DNA of 64,000 bases from Glaciimonas sp. (GCA_012927585.1 JABBOY010000022.1:223653-287652), one strand, 5' to 3'. Shown: positions 39,368 to 54,643, counted from the stretch's first letter. Numbers and translations are program-made. Notes: a model not told the origin generated them from the sequence alone.

Positions 39368-39736
39368 TTACAGAACCTCAGGCGCTAGCGACACGATTTT
39401 CATGAAGCGCTCAGTGCGCAACTCGCGTGTTACCGGCCCAAAAATACGTGTACCGATTGGCTCCAGCTTTGCGTTAAGCAAGACAGCAGCATTGCCATCA
39501 AACTTGACCAAAGAACCATCCTGACGACGAACACCTTTAGCAGTACGCACCACCACTGCATTGTATATTTCACCCTTTTTCACGCGACCGCGTGGGGCTG
39601 CAACTTTAACTGTCACCTTAATCACGTCGCCAATACCTGCGTAGCGACGTTTTGAGCCGCCTAATACTTTGATGCACAAAACTTCTTTTGCGCCAGTATT
39701 ATCGGCCACTTCCAGACGGCTTTCTGTTTGAATCAT
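39368..39736 (-). CDS. rplN: 50S ribosomal protein L14
   Basis: The 122-residue protein starts [20 protein letters not shown] and ends [18 protein letters not shown], both L14 hallmarks. It forms intersubunit bridges and contacts L19. It is the first gene of the spc operon in E. coli; here a 215-base gap separates it from rpsQ, compatible with its own promoter. Confidence 0.97.
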   Translation of the reverse strand: MIQTESRLEVADNTGAKEVLCIKVLGGSKRRYAGIGDVIKVTVKVAAPRGRVKKGEIYNAVVVRTAKGVRRQDGSLVKFDGNAAVLLNAKLEPIGTRIFGPVTRELRTERFMKIVSLAPEVL

Positions 39737-39951
39737 AATATTCTCTTTTCCAACTTGACCCGGTTAAAGCGCTAACGCTTAAACGGTCAGTCTTGGTCCC
39801 GTCAGAACACTTATTAGGTGCACTGCTTGGGTGGACGTTATAGAAAAACTGGTTGAATTACTAAACCTGTATTAGGCTTTGCAAAATTCATTCAAATTCA
39901 TGAATGAAGCCAAGCATTATTACATTTAACCGCTTGGCCTGCAAGAGATAA
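39737..39951 (-). promoter_or_regulatory. S10/spc operon junction with two hairpins
   Basis: This is the widest gap between rpsJ and rplQ. It contains an imperfect hairpin just upstream of rplN (39760–39786) and a TTCATTCA/TGAATGAA inverted repeat (39887–39908). Several weak promoter-like pairs can be drawn on the minus strand, none convincing. By position it should hold the end of the S10 transcript and the spc promoter or leader. Confidence 0.5.
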
Positions 39952-40224
39952 TTATACTAATTGTGCTATTTGTACGACACGGGTAACCGTCCAAGCTTTG
40001 GTCTTGGAGATTGGCCGCCCCTCCTGTATTTCTACAGTATCACCTTCTTTAGCCTGGTTTGATTCATCATGCGCATGATACTTATTTGAACGCATAATAA
40101 TTTTGCCATATAAAGGATGCTTGACGTGGCGCTCAATCTGTACGGTGACAGTTTTATCCATCTTGTCTGACACAACTTTGCCAATCAGGGTACGCTTAAG
40201 CGTTTGCTTCACTTGATCGTTCAT
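39952..40224 (-). CDS. rpsQ: 30S ribosomal protein S17
   Basis: The 90-residue protein is an OB-fold S17: [39 protein letters not shown] and the signature [19 protein letters not shown]. It is a primary 16S rRNA binder. Its ATG shares one base with the rpmC stop codon (TAATG), so the two are translationally coupled. Confidence 0.97.
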   Translation of the reverse strand: MNDQVKQTLKRTLIGKVVSDKMDKTVTVQIERHVKHPLYGKIIMRSNKYHAHDESNQAKEGDTVEIQEGRPISKTKAWTVTRVVQIAQLV

Positions 40225-40415
40225 TACTTGGCGTCCTTCAGATTCATGACAGTCTTCACGCGCGCAACGTCACGACGCACTTTTTTAAGTTGTGAAGTAT
40301 TGTTTAATTGCTGTGTGGCAGTTTGCATACGCAGGCTAAACTGTGCTTTCAGAAGGTCATTCAGCTCTTTCGTCAGTGCTGCCTGATCTTTGCCACGGAG
40401 CTCAGATAAATTCAT
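40224..40415 (-). CDS. rpmC: 50S ribosomal protein L29
   Basis: The 63-residue all-helical protein starts [20 protein letters not shown] and has the L29 signature [17 protein letters not shown]. It lies near the tunnel exit and forms part of the docking site for trigger factor and SRP. It follows rplP by 12 bases. Confidence 0.97.
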   Translation of the reverse strand: MNLSELRGKDQAALTKELNDLLKAQFSLRMQTATQQLNNTSQLKKVRRDVARVKTVMNLKDAK

Positions 40416-40427
40416 GTTTCACTCCTA

Positions 40428-40847
40428 TTATTGGCCGACTTGACGCACGACAAACGTAGTCAACAACGGCAATTTAGATGCGGCCAGACGAAATGCTTCT
40501 CGCGCCAATGCTTCATCCACACCATCCATCTCATACAGCATTTTTCCTGGCTGGATTTCAGCAACGTAATACTCTGGATTACCTTTTCCGTTACCCATAC
40601 GAACTTCTGCTGGCTTCTGTGAAATTGGCTTATCTGGAAAAATACGGATCCAAATACGGCCGCCACGTTTGATATGACGAGTCATGGCACGACGTGCAGC
40701 TTCAATTTGGCGCGCTGTTATGCGTCCGCGGGCGATTGCCTTTAATCCATATTCACCAAAAGATACAGCTGTACCACGCGAGTGGGAGATTCCTGTATTT
40801 CGGCCTTTTTGTTCTTTGCGATATTTCCTGCGCGCTGGTTGCAGCAT
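40428..40847 (-). CDS. rplP: 50S ribosomal protein L16
   Basis: The 139-residue protein begins [20 protein letters not shown] and has the L16 signature [20 protein letters not shown] with [20 protein letters not shown]. It stabilises A-site tRNA binding near the peptidyl-transferase centre. It starts 2 bases after rpsC ends. Confidence 0.97.
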   Translation of the reverse strand: MLQPARRKYRKEQKGRNTGISHSRGTAVSFGEYGLKAIARGRITARQIEAARRAMTRHIKRGGRIWIRIFPDKPISQKPAEVRMGNGKGNPEYYVAEIQPGKMLYEMDGVDEALAREAFRLAASKLPLLTTFVVRQVGQ

Positions 40848-40849
40848 GA

Positions 40850-41701
40850 TTATTCTCCTGGCTTTTCAGCTGACGCCGCTACTACGCTATCAACGAGGCC
40901 CTCTGGCTTCTTGGTATGAACACGCTTAACTACGGAAGAAGGTGCTGTTGTAGCAACTTGTCCATCAACTCTCTTGGCGCGTGGCCGTCCGGCTGGCTTA
41001 CCGTCATCTCGACGTGGACCACGGCGTTTTTTATCATCATCAAATGGAGTTTCCAGTACCGGCGTTTCTCCATTAGGCAAACGATCACCTTTGTATACCC
41101 ACACTTTAATGCCAATAATTCCGTAAGTCGTCTGCGCCTCTCCAAAGCCGTAATCAATATCTGCGCGCAATGTATGCAACGGTACACGCCCTTCGCGATA
41201 CCACTCTTTACGTGCAATTTCAATACCATTCAAGCGGCCAGAGGACATAATCTTGATGCCAAGGGCACCTAAACGCATAGCATTTTGCATTGCACGCTTC
41301 ATGGCACGCCGGAACATAATGCGTTTTTCCAACTGCTGAGCAATTGAATCTGCGATTAATTGCGCGTCTGTTTCCGGCTTACGAATTTCTTCGATATTCA
41401 CATGGACCGGAACGCCCATAATCTTAGTTAATTCTGTTTTGAGAACTTCAATGTCCTCGCCCTTTTTACCAATTACGACACCAGGGCGTGAACTGAAAAT
41501 TGTGAAACGTGCGTTTTTTGCAGGTCGCTCAATCAAAACGCGACTAACGGAAGCGTTCTTCAGTTTCTTTTTCAAATAGGCACGCGCCTTGAGATCTTCA
41601 CTGAGCATAGCGGCAAAATTGCTATTGCCAGCATACCAACGCGACCCCCAGTTACGGGTTACCGAAAGACGAAAACCGGTAGGGTGAATCTTCTGTCCCA
41701 T
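40850..41701 (-). CDS. rpsC: 30S ribosomal protein S3
   Basis: The 283-residue protein has the N-terminal [20 protein letters not shown], a KH domain with [15 protein letters not shown] and the C-terminal S3 domain ([20 protein letters not shown]). It is about 50 residues longer than E. coli S3 owing to a basic, low-complexity tail ([20 protein letters not shown] onwards), which is common in Burkholderiales. S3 lines the mRNA entry channel with S4 and S5. Confidence 0.97.
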   Translation of the reverse strand: MGQKIHPTGFRLSVTRNWGSRWYAGNSNFAAMLSEDLKARAYLKKKLKNASVSRVLIERPAKNARFTIFSSRPGVVIGKKGEDIEVLKTELTKIMGVPVHVNIEEIRKPETDAQLIADSIAQQLEKRIMFRRAMKRAMQNAMRLGALGIKIMSSGRLNGIEIARKEWYREGRVPLHTLRADIDYGFGEAQTTYGIIGIKVWVYKGDRLPNGETPVLETPFDDDKKRRGPRRDDGKPAGRPRAKRVDGQVATTAPSSVVKRVHTKKPEGLVDSVVAASAEKPGE

Positions 41702-41710
41702 CGTGACTCC

Positions 41711-42040
41711 TTAGTTGCCGACAGTCACGTATATGTGACAGGATTGCTTGGAAATTCGGTCACCGCGGCCTTTAGCGCGCGCAGTAAAACGTTTTAGAAC
41801 GGAACCTTTTTCGACGAAGATAGTTTTCACTGTCAACTCGTCAATATCGGCACCATCATTATGCTCAGCATTTGCGATCGCCGATTCAAGTACTTTCTTG
41901 ATGATTACAGCACCTTTCTTCGGGCTGAAGGTCAAAATATTCAGTGCATTATCAATTTTTTTGCCGCGGATTAGATCAGCAACTAGACGGCCTTTTTGGG
42001 CCGACAAGCGCACGCCGCGGAGGGTTGCTTTAGTTTCCAT
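41711..42040 (-). CDS. rplV: 50S ribosomal protein L22
   Basis: I start at the second of two adjacent ATGs (42038–42040), which has proper spacing from AAGG and gives the family length of 109 residues: [20 protein letters not shown]. The beta-hairpin loop reaching into the exit tunnel ([20 protein letters not shown]) is intact, with no sign of macrolide-resistance changes that I can recognise. Confidence 0.95.
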   Translation of the reverse strand: METKATLRGVRLSAQKGRLVADLIRGKKIDNALNILTFSPKKGAVIIKKVLESAIANAEHNDGADIDELTVKTIFVEKGSVLKRFTARAKGRGDRISKQSCHIYVTVGN

Positions 42041-42047
42041 CATGACC

Positions 42048-42323
42048 TTATCTCTTAGCCTTTCTATCAGCAGCATGACCTTTGAATGTGCGTGTCAATG
42101 CAAACTCACCAAGTTTATGGCCAACCATGTTTTCGGAGACATAAACTGGTACATGCTGCCTGCCGTTATGCACCGCAATTGTCAAGCCAATGAAATCCGG
42201 CATTATGGTTGATCGGCGAGACCATGTCTTAATGGGTTTTTTGTCTTTGCTAGCTTGCGCTGCCTCGATTTTTTTGATCAAGTGGGCGTCACAAAAAGGC
42301 CCTTTTTTCAATGAACGTGTCAT
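42048..42323 (-). CDS. rpsS: 30S ribosomal protein S19
   Basis: The 91-residue protein starts [20 protein letters not shown] and carries the signature [21 protein letters not shown]19 lies in the 30S head next to S13 and contacts the intersubunit bridge. It follows rplB by 10 bases. Confidence 0.97.
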   Translation of the reverse strand: MTRSLKKGPFCDAHLIKKIEAAQASKDKKPIKTWSRRSTIMPDFIGLTIAVHNGRQHVPVYVSENMVGHKLGEFALTRTFKGHAADRKAKR

Positions 42324-42333
42324 GTGCTACCCC

Positions 42334-43161
42334 TTATTTCTTGCCACGGCGCGAGATGATCATAGAAGTCGTGCGCTTATTGCGGCGCGTCTTCTTACCT
42401 TTGGTCTGCTGGCCCCATGGCGACACTGGATGACGTCCGGCTGCAGTTTTACCTTCACCACCACCGTGTGGGTGATCTACAGGATTCATGACAACGCCAC
42501 GAACGGTAGGACGAACGCCGCGCCAGCGCATAGCGCCTGCCTTACCAATCTTGCGCAGATTATGTTCGCCGTTACCAACCTCTCCGACAGTAGCTCTGCA
42601 TTCAATATGAACACGACGTACTTCACCAGATCGCAAACGCACTTGAGCATAAGTACCGTCGCGAGCCATCAACACAACACCGGCACCTGCAGTACGTGCC
42701 ATTTGTGCACCTTTGCCAGGCAGCATCTCAACGCAATGCATGGTTGTACCGACGGGAATATTGCGAATGGGAAGGCAGTTCCCCGATTTAATGGATGCCT
42801 GTGGGCCGTTCATCAATTGATCGCCAACGGACAATCCCTTTGGCGCAATGATGTAATGACGCTCGCCATCTGCGTAACATAACAATGCGATATTTGCCGT
42901 ACGATTAGGGTCGTATTCAATACGTTCTACTTTGCCCACGATTCCGTCTTTATTACGATGGAAATCAATTACGCGGTAATGCTGCTTATGGCCGCCACCG
43001 ATGTGTCGAGTCGTAATGTGACCATTATTATTTCGGCCCGCACTCTTCGATTTTTTTTCTATAAGCGCTGCAAAAGGCCGACCTTTATATAAATCGGCAT
43101 TTACAACTTTAACCATGCCACGACGACCAGGCGAGGTTGGCTTTACCTTAACGAGCGCCAT
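42334..43161 (-). CDS. rplB: 50S ribosomal protein L2
   Basis: The 275-residue protein has the OB and SH3-like domains of L2 and the C-terminal signature [20 protein letters not shown], with the conserved histidine near the peptidyl-transferase centre. The N-terminus [20 protein letters not shown] matches the betaproteobacterial form. Its ATG shares one base with the rplW stop codon. Confidence 0.97.
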   Translation of the reverse strand: MALVKVKPTSPGRRGMVKVVNADLYKGRPFAALIEKKSKSAGRNNNGHITTRHIGGGHKQHYRVIDFHRNKDGIVGKVERIEYDPNRTANIALLCYADGERHYIIAPKGLSVGDQLMNGPQASIKSGNCLPIRNIPVGTTMHCVEMLPGKGAQMARTAGAGVVLMARDGTYAQVRLRSGEVRRVHIECRATVGEVGNGEHNLRKIGKAGAMRWRGVRPTVRGVVMNPVDHPHGGGEGKTAAGRHPVSPWGQQTKGKKTRRNKRTTSMIISRRGKK

Positions 43162-43478
43162 TATTTAGCCTCCTCGGAGAAGTTGATTTCTTGACCTGGC
43201 TTTAAGCACACGAATGCTCGCTTGGTATGATTGCGACGGCCATTAAATTTACCTGAGCGTTTTTGCTTGCCAATACGATTGGCGACCTGCACAGATTCCA
43301 CTTGAACCTTGAAAAGAAACTCAACCGCCGCCCTAATTTCTGGCTTAGTAGCATCTGGCATTACGAGAAAAATAACCTGCTCGTTTTTCTCTGCAACGAA
43401 AGTAGCTTTTTCAGAAATAACAGGTGCCAACAACACCTTCAATAAACGCTCTTCATTATGTTTTACTGTCGTGTTCAT
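43161..43478 (-). CDS. rplW: 50S ribosomal protein L23
   Basis: The 105-residue protein has the L23 core [20 protein letters not shown] and the rRNA-binding signature [19 protein letters not shown]. It is the main docking site for trigger factor at the tunnel exit. Its start overlaps the rplD stop by four bases (ATGA). Confidence 0.97.
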   Translation of the reverse strand: MNTTVKHNEERLLKVLLAPVISEKATFVAEKNEQVIFLVMPDATKPEIRAAVEFLFKVQVESVQVANRIGKQKRSGKFNGRRNHTKRAFVCLKPGQEINFSEEAK

Positions 43479-44095
43479 GCCAGCATCTCCTCAATCTTGG
43501 CCAATGCCGATTTGGTGATCACAATTTTCTTATAGTGAACCAAAGACACTGGATCAGCGTGACGCGGCTCAACCACCAAAACATGCGGCAGATTGCGCGA
43601 TGCCAATAATAGATTTTCATCCAGGAAATCAGTAATTACCAATACCGAATCCAGGCCCATAGCCTTCAGCTTTTGAGACAAAAGCTTAGTCTTCGGAGCT
43701 TCTAAGGTCAAATTCTCGATGATTGATAAGCGATCTTCACGCGCCAACTGAGACAATATCGAGCAAACACCTGCGCGATACATCTTTTTATTAACCTTGT
43801 GAGTAAAGTTTTCATCTGGCGAATTTGGAAAAATACGACCACCACCACGCCACAGTGGCGACGACGACATACCGGCACGCGCGCGGCCGGTACCTTTTTG
43901 GCGCCAAGGTTTTTTAGTCGAATGATGGACTTCTTCACGATCTTTTTGCTTGCGATTGCCACTGCGGGCATTCGCTTGATAAGCAACCACGATTTGATGT
44001 ATCAAGGCTTCATTGTAATCGCGCCCAAATACCGTATCTGGCGCAGCAACATTTGAGCCAGCCTGCCCTTGATCATTCAGGAGCTTAAGTTCCAT
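43475..44095 (-). CDS. rplD: 50S ribosomal protein L4
   Basis: The 206-residue protein has the long basic loop that reaches into the exit tunnel ([20 protein letters not shown]) and the L4 C-terminal region. In E. coli L4 also represses the S10 operon by binding its leader and promoting termination. No S10-type leader can be assigned here with confidence; the gap before rplC carries a promoter-like sequence and hairpin. Confidence 0.97.
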   Translation of the reverse strand: MELKLLNDQGQAGSNVAAPDTVFGRDYNEALIHQIVVAYQANARSGNRKQKDREEVHHSTKKPWRQKGTGRARAGMSSSPLWRGGGRIFPNSPDENFTHKVNKKMYRAGVCSILSQLAREDRLSIIENLTLEAPKTKLLSQKLKAMGLDSVLVITDFLDENLLLASRNLPHVLVVEPRHADPVSLVHYKKIVITKSALAKIEEMLA

Positions 44096-44098
44096 TGA

Positions 44099-44755
44099 TT
44101 ACGCCCCCTTCTTAACTTGAGCTTTAATAGCAGGAGTCACTACAACCTGACCATTCTTTGCGCCGGGTATAGCACCCTTAACCAACAGAAGCTGGCGTTC
44201 AGCGTCAATACGTGTAATTTCAAGATTTTGCACTGTCCGCGTAGCGTCGCCCAAGTGCCCTGTCATGCGCTTACCTGGAAACACACGGCCAGGGTCCTGT
44301 GCCATACCAATTGACCCCGGCACATTATGTGAACGCGAGTTGCCGTGCGTTGCGCGACCTGAAGAGAAATGATAGCGTTTGATAACACCAGCATAACCCT
44401 TACCAATAGTCACGCCTTGCACATCCACTTTTTGCCCAACTTCAAACAAGTTAGCAGGCACTATATCGCCAGACTTCAACTCAGAAGCCTTAACAACATC
44501 GACACGGAATTCTTTGAGGAAGGAGCCAGCTTCAACACCAGCTTTGGCGTGATGACCAGCGGATGCCTTGTTAACTCGGGAAGCGCGGCGCTGACCGAAT
44601 GCAACTTGGACTGCAGAATAACCATCTGTAGCAGGCGTTTTAATTTGTGTTACTCGATTGTTTGATACGTCCAGAACGGTCACAGGAACTGAGCTCCCAT
44701 CATCCGTAAAAATACGCATCATACCAACCTTACGACCAACAAGGCCTAGGCTCAT
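44099..44755 (-). CDS. rplC: 50S ribosomal protein L3
   Basis: From the ATG at 44753–44755 (GGAG seven bases upstream) the protein is 218 residues long, starting [20 protein letters not shown]. The signature [20 protein letters not shown] includes the Gln-methylation region, here [20 protein letters not shown]. The upstream GTG alternative has poorer spacing. It follows rpsJ after 153 bases, an unusual gap for these two genes. Confidence 0.95.
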   Translation of the reverse strand: MSLGLVGRKVGMMRIFTDDGSSVPVTVLDVSNNRVTQIKTPATDGYSAVQVAFGQRRASRVNKASAGHHAKAGVEAGSFLKEFRVDVVKASELKSGDIVPANLFEVGQKVDVQGVTIGKGYAGVIKRYHFSSGRATHGNSRSHNVPGSIGMAQDPGRVFPGKRMTGHLGDATRTVQNLEITRIDAERQLLLVKGAIPGAKNGQVVVTPAIKAQVKKGA

Positions 44756-44813
44756 TGTTTTCTCCATTCCCACCTACGATTGGGCAGGGCTGACTGTTTG
44801 TACTACTGATAAT

Positions 44814-44843
44814 GTGTGAGTGCGCAAAACTACGCACTCACAC
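44814..44843 (-). promoter_or_regulatory. Strong hairpin in the rplC leader
   Basis: An 11-base perfect stem (GTGTGAGTGCG, 44814–44824, with 44833–44843) closes an 8-base loop. No T-run follows, so it is not a terminator. It lies about 60 bases before the rplC start, in the place a ribosomal-protein autoregulatory target could occupy. Confidence 0.6.
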
Positions 44844-44854
44844 TGAAGCCGGTT

Positions 44855-44883
44855 ATATTAACCCAATAACTTTATTTTTACAA
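44855..44883 (-). promoter_or_regulatory. Possible promoter between rpsJ and rplC
   Basis: On the minus strand TTGTAA (44878–44883) and TAATAT (44855–44860) are 17 bases apart, each four of six to the sigma-70 consensus. Transcription would begin near 44848 and include the hairpin at 44814–44843 in the rplC leader. Confidence 0.4.
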
Positions 44884-44908
44884 CGGGTTATGTTATGTCC
44901 GTCTTTAA

Positions 44909-45220
44909 TTACTGTAATTTAATTTCTACATCCACACCAGCAGGCAAATCCAGTTTCATCAACGCATCTACAGTCTTGTCTGTTGGATCCACAATATCCA
45001 TTAATCGCTGATGCGTACGGATTTCAAATTGGTCGCGGGAAGTTTTGTTGACGTGCGGTGAACGTAATACATCAAAACGCTGAATCCGTGTTGGCAATGG
45101 CACCGGGCCCTTAACTACCGCGCCAGTACGTTTTGCAGTTTCAACAATTTCTAGCGCAGACTGATCAATCAATTTATAGTCAAACGATTTCAGGCGAATA
45201 CGGATTTTTTGATTTTGCAT
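44909..45220 (-). CDS. rpsJ: 30S ribosomal protein S10
   Basis: The 103-residue protein starts [20 protein letters not shown] and contains the signature [20 protein letters not shown]. Besides its place in the 30S head, S10 (as NusE) joins NusB in antitermination. It follows tuf by 86 bases. Confidence 0.97.
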   Translation of the reverse strand: MQNQKIRIRLKSFDYKLIDQSALEIVETAKRTGAVVKGPVPLPTRIQRFDVLRSPHVNKTSRDQFEIRTHQRLMDIVDPTDKTVDALMKLDLPAGVDVEIKLQ

Positions 45221-45306
45221 AATTATTCCTTAAAAGAACGAGCCGCGAAAGCTACTGCCCCCGCGGCGATATGTTGTGACGATTTCGGTCAAATCTTCAG
45301 TACTAT

Positions 45307-46497
45307 TTACTCAAGAATTTTTGCAACGACGCCGGCACCGACGGTACGACCGCCTTCTCGAATAGCGAAGCGCAAGCCTTCTTCCATCGCAATCGGGTTG
45401 ATCAATTTGACCGTAATGGAAACGTTGTCGCCTGGCATGACCATCTCTTTGTCTTTCGGCAATTCGATCGAACCGGTTACGTCGGTTGTACGGAAATAGA
45501 ACTGCGGACGGTAGTTGTTGAAGAACGGCGTGTGACGGCCGCCTTCGTCTTTCGACAATACGTAGATTTCACCGGTGAAGTGATTGTGCGGCTTGATCGA
45601 ACCCGGCTTGGCCAGTACTTGGCCGCGCTCGACGTCTTCACGCTTGGTGCCGCGCAGCAGTACGCCTACGTTGTCGCCTGCTTGACCTTGGTCGAGCAGT
45701 TTGTGGAACATTTCAACTCCGGTGCAGGTGCTTTTAACGGTGTCTTTGATGCCGATGATTTCAATTTCTTCGCCTACTTTGACGACGCCGCGTTCGATGC
45801 GTCCGGTGACTACGGTGCCGCGACCGGAGATGGAGAATACGTCTTCTACCGGCAGCAGGAAGGCACCGTCAATGGCACGTTCCGGTGTCGGAATGTAGGT
45901 GTCAAGGGCATTGGCCAAGGCAAGGATGGCTTCTTCGCCCAGTGGGCCTTTGTCGCCTTCGAGTGCAAGCTTGGCAGAGCCTTTGATGATGGGCAGGTCG
46001 TCGCCGGGGAATTCGTATTTGACGAGCAGTTCGCGCACTTCCATTTCGACTAGCTCGAGCAATTCTTCGTCATCTACCATGTCGCATTTGTTCAGGAATA
46101 CGATGATGTAGGGTACGCCGACTTGGCGCGCCAGCAGGATGTGTTCGCGCGTTTGCGGCATTGGGCCGTCGGCTGCTGAACAAACTAAAATCGCGCCGTC
46201 CATTTGGGCGGCACCGGTGATCATGTTTTTAACATAGTCGGCGTGACCAGGGCAGTCTACGTGGGCGTAGTGGCGTGCTGCTGTTTCGTATTCGACGTGC
46301 GAGGTGTTGATGGTGATGCCGCGGGCTTTTTCTTCCGGCGCGTTATCAATCTGGTCGTAACCCTTGGCTTCGCCACCAAATTTCTTCGATAGTACGGTCG
46401 CAATCGCTGCCGTCAAGGTCGTCTTGCCGTGATCAACGTGTCCAATCGTGCCTACATTCACGTGCGGCTTGGTCCGCTCATATTTGCTTTTTGCCAT
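45307..46497 (-). CDS. tuf: Elongation factor Tu (copy 1)
   Basis: The 396-residue GTPase delivers aminoacyl-tRNA to the ribosome. Motifs: GHVDHGKTT (G1), [13 protein letters not shown] (G2), DCPGHADY (G3), NKCDMVDD (G4) and SAK-type G5 region GSAKLALEG; domains 2 and 3 are complete. The protein is identical to copy 2 at 62809–63999. I see two base differences between the genes (45349 and 45415 versus 62851 and 62917), both synonymous. It lies between fusA and rpsJ. Confidence 0.98.
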   Translation of the reverse strand: MAKSKYERTKPHVNVGTIGHVDHGKTTLTAAIATVLSKKFGGEAKGYDQIDNAPEEKARGITINTSHVEYETAARHYAHVDCPGHADYVKNMITGAAQMDGAILVCSAADGPMPQTREHILLARQVGVPYIIVFLNKCDMVDDEELLELVEMEVRELLVKYEFPGDDLPIIKGSAKLALEGDKGPLGEEAILALANALDTYIPTPERAIDGAFLLPVEDVFSISGRGTVVTGRIERGVVKVGEEIEIIGIKDTVKSTCTGVEMFHKLLDQGQAGDNVGVLLRGTKREDVERGQVLAKPGSIKPHNHFTGEIYVLSKDEGGRHTPFFNNYRPQFYFRTTDVTGSIELPKDKEMVMPGDNVSITVKLINPIAMEEGLRFAIREGGRTVGAGVVAKILE

Positions 46498-46578
46498 TTT
46501 AAATTTTCCTTCAAAAAGAACGATTTATATATTGTTTATAATCTCACTCCTTGCGGAGCAAGAAATATAACTGAATGT

Positions 46579-48684
46579 TTATTTGCTTTTGGCAGTAACG
46601 ATTGCGTCAGCTATATTCTTTGGCGCTTCTGCGTAATGTTTAAATTCCATCGTATAAGTTGCGCGCCCTTGTGTTGCAGATCGCAACGATGTCGAGTAAC
46701 CAAACATTTCTGAAAGCGGAACTTCTGCGCGTATGACTTTACCGCCACCACCAGCAATTTCATCCATGCCTTGAACCATACCCCTACGGGAAGATAAATC
46801 CCCCATCACAGTACCCGCATAATCTTCCGGCGTTTCCACTTCTACAGCCATCATAGGCTCAAGGATCACTGGACTCGCTTTGCGACAGCCATCTTTGAAC
46901 GCCATAGAGGCCGCCATGCGGAAGGCGTTCTCATTCGAGTCGACATCGTGATACGAACCGAAAAACAACGTCACTTTCACGTCCACGACCGGATAGCCAG
47001 CCATGACACCTGAAGTCAATGTTTCCCTGACCCCTTTTTCGACTGCCGGAATGTATTCGCGCGGAACGGTTCCACCCTTGATTGCATCGACAAATTCGAA
47101 TCCCTTGCCTGGTTCTTGCGGTTCGATTTTCAGAACAACGTGACCGTACTGACCGCGCCCGCCGGACTGCTTGACAAACTTGCCTTCTATTTCCTCACAA
47201 GTCTTGCGAATAGTTTCACGGTAAGCAACTTGTGGCTTTCCTACAGTTGCCTCAACGTTAAATTCACGACGCATACGGTCAACAATAATATCCAGATGCA
47301 ACTCGCCCATGCCTGAAATTATGGTCTGTCCCGATTCCTCATCTGTTTTAACGCGGAAGGATGGATCTTCTTGCGCGAGGCGATTAAGCGCCAAGCCCAT
47401 TTTTTCCTGATCCTGCTTGGTCTTTGGCTCCACAGCTTGTGAAATCACAGGCTCAGGGAACACCATGCGTTCCAGCGTAATGATGGCGCTTGGATCGCAC
47501 AACGTTTCGCCAGTAGTAGCTTCTTTCAACCCTACTGCCGCTGCGATATCGCCAGCGTGTACTTCCTTGATTTCTTCACGCTGGTTGGCGTGCATCTGGA
47601 GGATGCGACCAAGTCGCTCTTTTTTGTTTTTAACCGGATTGAATACGGTATCGCCCGACTTCACCATACCTGAATACACACGGAAGAAAATCAGCTGGCC
47701 AACAAACGGATCCGTCATGATCTTAAATGCAAGCGCTGAAAATTTCTCATCATCCGCAGCTCTACGCGTAGTAGGCTCATCGTCTTCGTCCAATCCGCCA
47801 ACAGGTGGAATATCCACTGGTGACGGCAGATATTCAATTACACCATCCAGCATGGCTTGCACGCCCTTGTTTTTAAATGCTGTACCGCACATCATGGGCA
47901 CTATTTCGCTCGCAATAGTACGTTGACGCAGGCCAGCTTTAATATCGGCTTCGGATAAATCACCTTCATCCAGATATTTATTCATCAATTCCTCGGTGGC
48001 TTCAGCTGCTGCTTCCACGAGCTTTTCGCGCCATTCTTTTGCTGACTCCAAGAGTTCATCTGGAATTTCGCGATAATCAAATTTCATGCCTTGCGAGGCA
48101 TCATCCCAATAGATTGCCTTCATTTTAACCAGATCAACCACACCCAAAAAATTCTCTTCCGCACCGATTGGAATTTGCAATGGAATAGGATTGGCCTTCA
48201 AGCGGGCACGCATCTGATCGTAGACTTTGAAGAAGTTTGCACCGGTGCGATCCATCTTGTTGACGAAAGCCAAACGCGGTACCTTGTATTTATTGGCCTG
48301 ACGCCATACCGTCTCAGACTGCGGCTGCACGCCACCTACCGCACAGTACACCATACAGGCACCGTCAAGTACGCGCATCGAACGCTCAACCTCGATAGTG
48401 AAATCAACGTGTCCCGGAGTATCAATAATATTGATATGGTGCTCTGGGAAGTTATTGCCCATGCCCTTCCAGAAACAAGTGGTCGCAGCAGAAGTGATGG
48501 TAATACCGCGCTCTTGCTCCTGCTCCATCCAGTCCATGGTGGCAGCGCCATCATGCACTTCACCAATTTTGTGATTCACACCGGTATAGAACAAGACGCG
48601 TTCAGTCGTAGTTGTTTTGCCAGCATCAATATGAGCTGATATACCGATATTGCGGTAACGCTCTATGGGGGTCTTGCGAGCCAT
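46579..48684 (-). CDS. fusA: Elongation factor G
   Basis: The 701-residue translocase starts [20 protein letters not shown] with G1 [13 protein letters not shown]3 DTPGHVDF and G4 NKMDRTGA, followed by domains II–V ending [19 protein letters not shown]. It drives tRNA–mRNA translocation and, with RRF, ribosome recycling. The ATG at 48682–48684 fits the family; the nine-codon upstream extension does not. It lies in the usual str order rpsL–rpsG–fusA–tuf. Confidence 0.97.
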   Translation of the reverse strand: MARKTPIERYRNIGISAHIDAGKTTTTERVLFYTGVNHKIGEVHDGAATMDWMEQEQERGITITSAATTCFWKGMGNNFPEHHINIIDTPGHVDFTIEVERSMRVLDGACMVYCAVGGVQPQSETVWRQANKYKVPRLAFVNKMDRTGANFFKVYDQMRARLKANPIPLQIPIGAEENFLGVVDLVKMKAIYWDDASQGMKFDYREIPDELLESAKEWREKLVEAAAEATEELMNKYLDEGDLSEADIKAGLRQRTIASEIVPMMCGTAFKNKGVQAMLDGVIEYLPSPVDIPPVGGLDEDDEPTTRRAADDEKFSALAFKIMTDPFVGQLIFFRVYSGMVKSGDTVFNPVKNKKERLGRILQMHANQREEIKEVHAGDIAAAVGLKEATTGETLCDPSAIITLERMVFPEPVISQAVEPKTKQDQEKMGLALNRLAQEDPSFRVKTDEESGQTIISGMGELHLDIIVDRMRREFNVEATVGKPQVAYRETIRKTCEEIEGKFVKQSGGRGQYGHVVLKIEPQEPGKGFEFVDAIKGGTVPREYIPAVEKGVRETLTSGVMAGYPVVDVKVTLFFGSYHDVDSNENAFRMAASMAFKDGCRKASPVILEPMMAVEVETPEDYAGTVMGDLSSRRGMVQGMDEIAGGGGKVIRAEVPLSEMFGYSTSLRSATQGRATYTMEFKHYAEAPKNIADAIVTAKSK

Positions 48685-48810
48685 ATTCAATCCTAAATTT
48701 CTAATGTACAAAACCGAGCGCCATTTTTTGAAAAAATGTGCCCGGCTTTGAATAAATTAAACATGCAGATAGCAGCCTTCACACACCTGAAGGAGCGATC
48801 GCTCAATCAG

Positions 48811-49281
48811 TTAGAAGCGGAAATGCGAGAATGCCTTATTCGCATCTGCCATACGATGAACCTCATCGCGCTTTTTCATTGCACCGCCGCGACCTTCTGC
48901 GGCCTCAAGCAACTCACCACCCAGACGTTGCGGCATGGATTTTTCGCTACGCTTATTAGCGGCCTCACGCAGCCAGCGCATAGACAATGCCATCCGGCGA
49001 ACTGGACGTACTTCCACTGGCACCTGGTAGTTGGCACCACCAACCCGACGGGATTTCACCTCAACCATCGGCTTGCAGTTACCAATTGCAGCAGCGAATA
49101 CTTCCAACGGGTCTTTCCCAGACTTGCTCTGGATATGCTCAAAAGCACCGTAGATGATATTTTCCGCAACAGATTTTTTGCCCGAAAGCATTAAAACATT
49201 TACAAATTTGGCGACATCAACATTACCGAATTTTGGATCCGGCAGGATTTCGCGCTTTGGCACTTCACGACGACGTGGCAT
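48811..49281 (-). CDS. rpsG: 30S ribosomal protein S7
   Basis: The 156-residue protein starts [20 protein letters not shown] and contains [20 protein letters not shown]. It organises the 3' major domain of 16S rRNA and in E. coli represses the str operon at the rpsL–rpsG junction. Here 129 bases separate it from rpsL, with a CATTCGCGAATG palindrome in between (49322–49333). Confidence 0.97.
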   Translation of the reverse strand: MPRRREVPKREILPDPKFGNVDVAKFVNVLMLSGKKSVAENIIYGAFEHIQSKSGKDPLEVFAAAIGNCKPMVEVKSRRVGGANYQVPVEVRPVRRMALSMRWLREAANKRSEKSMPQRLGGELLEAAEGRGGAMKKRDEVHRMADANKAFSHFRF

Positions 49282-49410
49282 TTCGATTCCTTTATATCTT
49301 CAGTTGAATGCACTCTAGGCGCATTCGCGAATGGCCATCATAACCACTCACTTACTCGGCCCAATCGGGACCGACAACAACTCCGCAAACAACAAACACT
49401 ACGGAAACGA

Positions 49411-49794
49411 TTACTTCTTGGCAGCTTTAGCGCGCTTGGTACCGTATTTAGACCGGGACTGCTTACGGTCCTTAACGCCTTGCGTATCCAGTGCGCCGCG
49501 TACCATGTGATAACGAACACCCGGCAAATCCTTGACACGACCGCCGCGTAGCAGAACCACACTGTGCTCTTGCAAATTATGACCTTCGCCACCGATGTAT
49601 GAGATAACCTCGAAACCATTGGTAAGACGTACTTTTGCCACTTTACGCAACGCCGAGTTTGGTTTTTTTGGTGTCGTTGTGTAAACGCGAGTGCATACTC
49701 CACGTTTTTGCGGGCTGTTTTCGAGCGCCGGTGATTTGCTCTTGACGCGCGTAGAAACGCGCGGCTGGCGAATCAATTGATTGATGGTTGGCAT
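49411..49794 (-). CDS. rpsL: 30S ribosomal protein S12
   Basis: A 127-residue protein with [20 protein letters not shown], the loop [19 protein letters not shown] and [20 protein letters not shown]. The lysines at the sites commonly altered in streptomycin resistance (the KKPNSALRK and [10 protein letters not shown] regions) look wild-type. S12 monitors codon–anticodon pairing. It is the first gene of the str operon and has a good promoter about 170 bases upstream. Confidence 0.97.
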   Translation of the reverse strand: MPTINQLIRQPRVSTRVKSKSPALENSPQKRGVCTRVYTTTPKKPNSALRKVAKVRLTNGFEVISYIGGEGHNLQEHSVVLLRGGRVKDLPGVRYHMVRGALDTQGVKDRKQSRSKYGTKRAKAAKK

Positions 49795-49965
49795 CGTTAT
49801 AAATCCAACAAAATTACAACATTAATAACATGACCCCAGAATCTGTAATTAAGGGACGCATACTTGGTACAACAGCGTATGCAATACGCCACTTGATTTC
49901 GTAGCCTCAAAAACGCGAGCTTCAGCAAAGACCAAAGACACTCAGCCTAAAATCGAGAACTGCCT

Positions 49966-49994
49966 AGTTTAAACCAGTGCAAAACGGTAGTCAA
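49966..49994 (-). promoter_or_regulatory. Sigma-70 promoter of the str operon
   Basis: On the minus strand TTGACT (49989–49994, five of six) and TAAACT (49966–49971, four of six) are separated by exactly 17 bases. The predicted start near 49959 leaves a leader of about 165 bases before rpsL. This is the best promoter in the 616-base gap between rpoC and rpsL. Confidence 0.7.
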
Positions 49995-50350
49995 CAAATG
50001 CATTATTTTCGCGCCCTAATTTCCCTCATTGTTTTTAACTTATTTCGCACATGACGCAATCAATTTAAGCAAGTTTGAGTTTAAATTCAACACGGGCACA
50101 GGCAAACAGTGAATGACATAAAAAATAAATAGTAGGGAGTACCGTCTAAATAACACAGTTTACCGCACAAATAATATGCAAAAAATATAATACTAGCCTG
50201 GAGTTTACCTTATTTTTAATATATCGAATAAACGCAAAACCACTAGCCATTACGGGCTTGCAACCTAGTGAAGTACTCGCCAAAACCTGAAAAATACTGT
50301 TAAAAGCAACCTAGATACGATCTGATAATTTCAGATTAATTTGAACTATT
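49995..50350. other. AT-rich gene-free interval between rpoC and the str promoter
   Basis: About 355 bases with no plausible coding frame on either strand and markedly higher AT content than the neighbouring genes. Weaker promoter-like pairs occur (for example TTGAAT–17 bases–TAAATT on the minus strand near 50060–50090). I see no RNA gene, repeat or mobile-element trace. Confidence 0.5.
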
Positions 50351-50387
50351 AATAAAAACGGCACCAAGAGTCTAACTCTGGTGCCGT
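50351..50387 (-). terminator. Terminator of the rpoBC operon
   Basis: ACGGCACCA (50358–50366) pairs with TGGTGCCGT (50379–50387), with an inner GAGT/ACTC pair, and on the minus strand the stem is followed by TTTTTATT. It lies 24 bases after the rpoC stop codon. Confidence 0.88.
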
Positions 50388-50410
50388 CTAGTTATGACGT
50401 ATACACCCCG

Positions 50411-54643
<4,233 letters not shown>

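Noticed and set aside
45532..46053. 173-codon plus-strand frame antisense to tuf (and its copy at 63034–63555)
   Set aside because: It is an antisense shadow caused by the codon bias of tuf; it has no ribosome-binding site and its composition (Phe/Asp/Gly-rich) mirrors the tuf codons.
48733..48749. Palindrome CATTTTTTGAAAAAATG between rpsG and fusA
   Set aside because: Nearly all A–T pairs with a one-base centre; too weak to be a terminator and likely by chance in AT-rich sequence.
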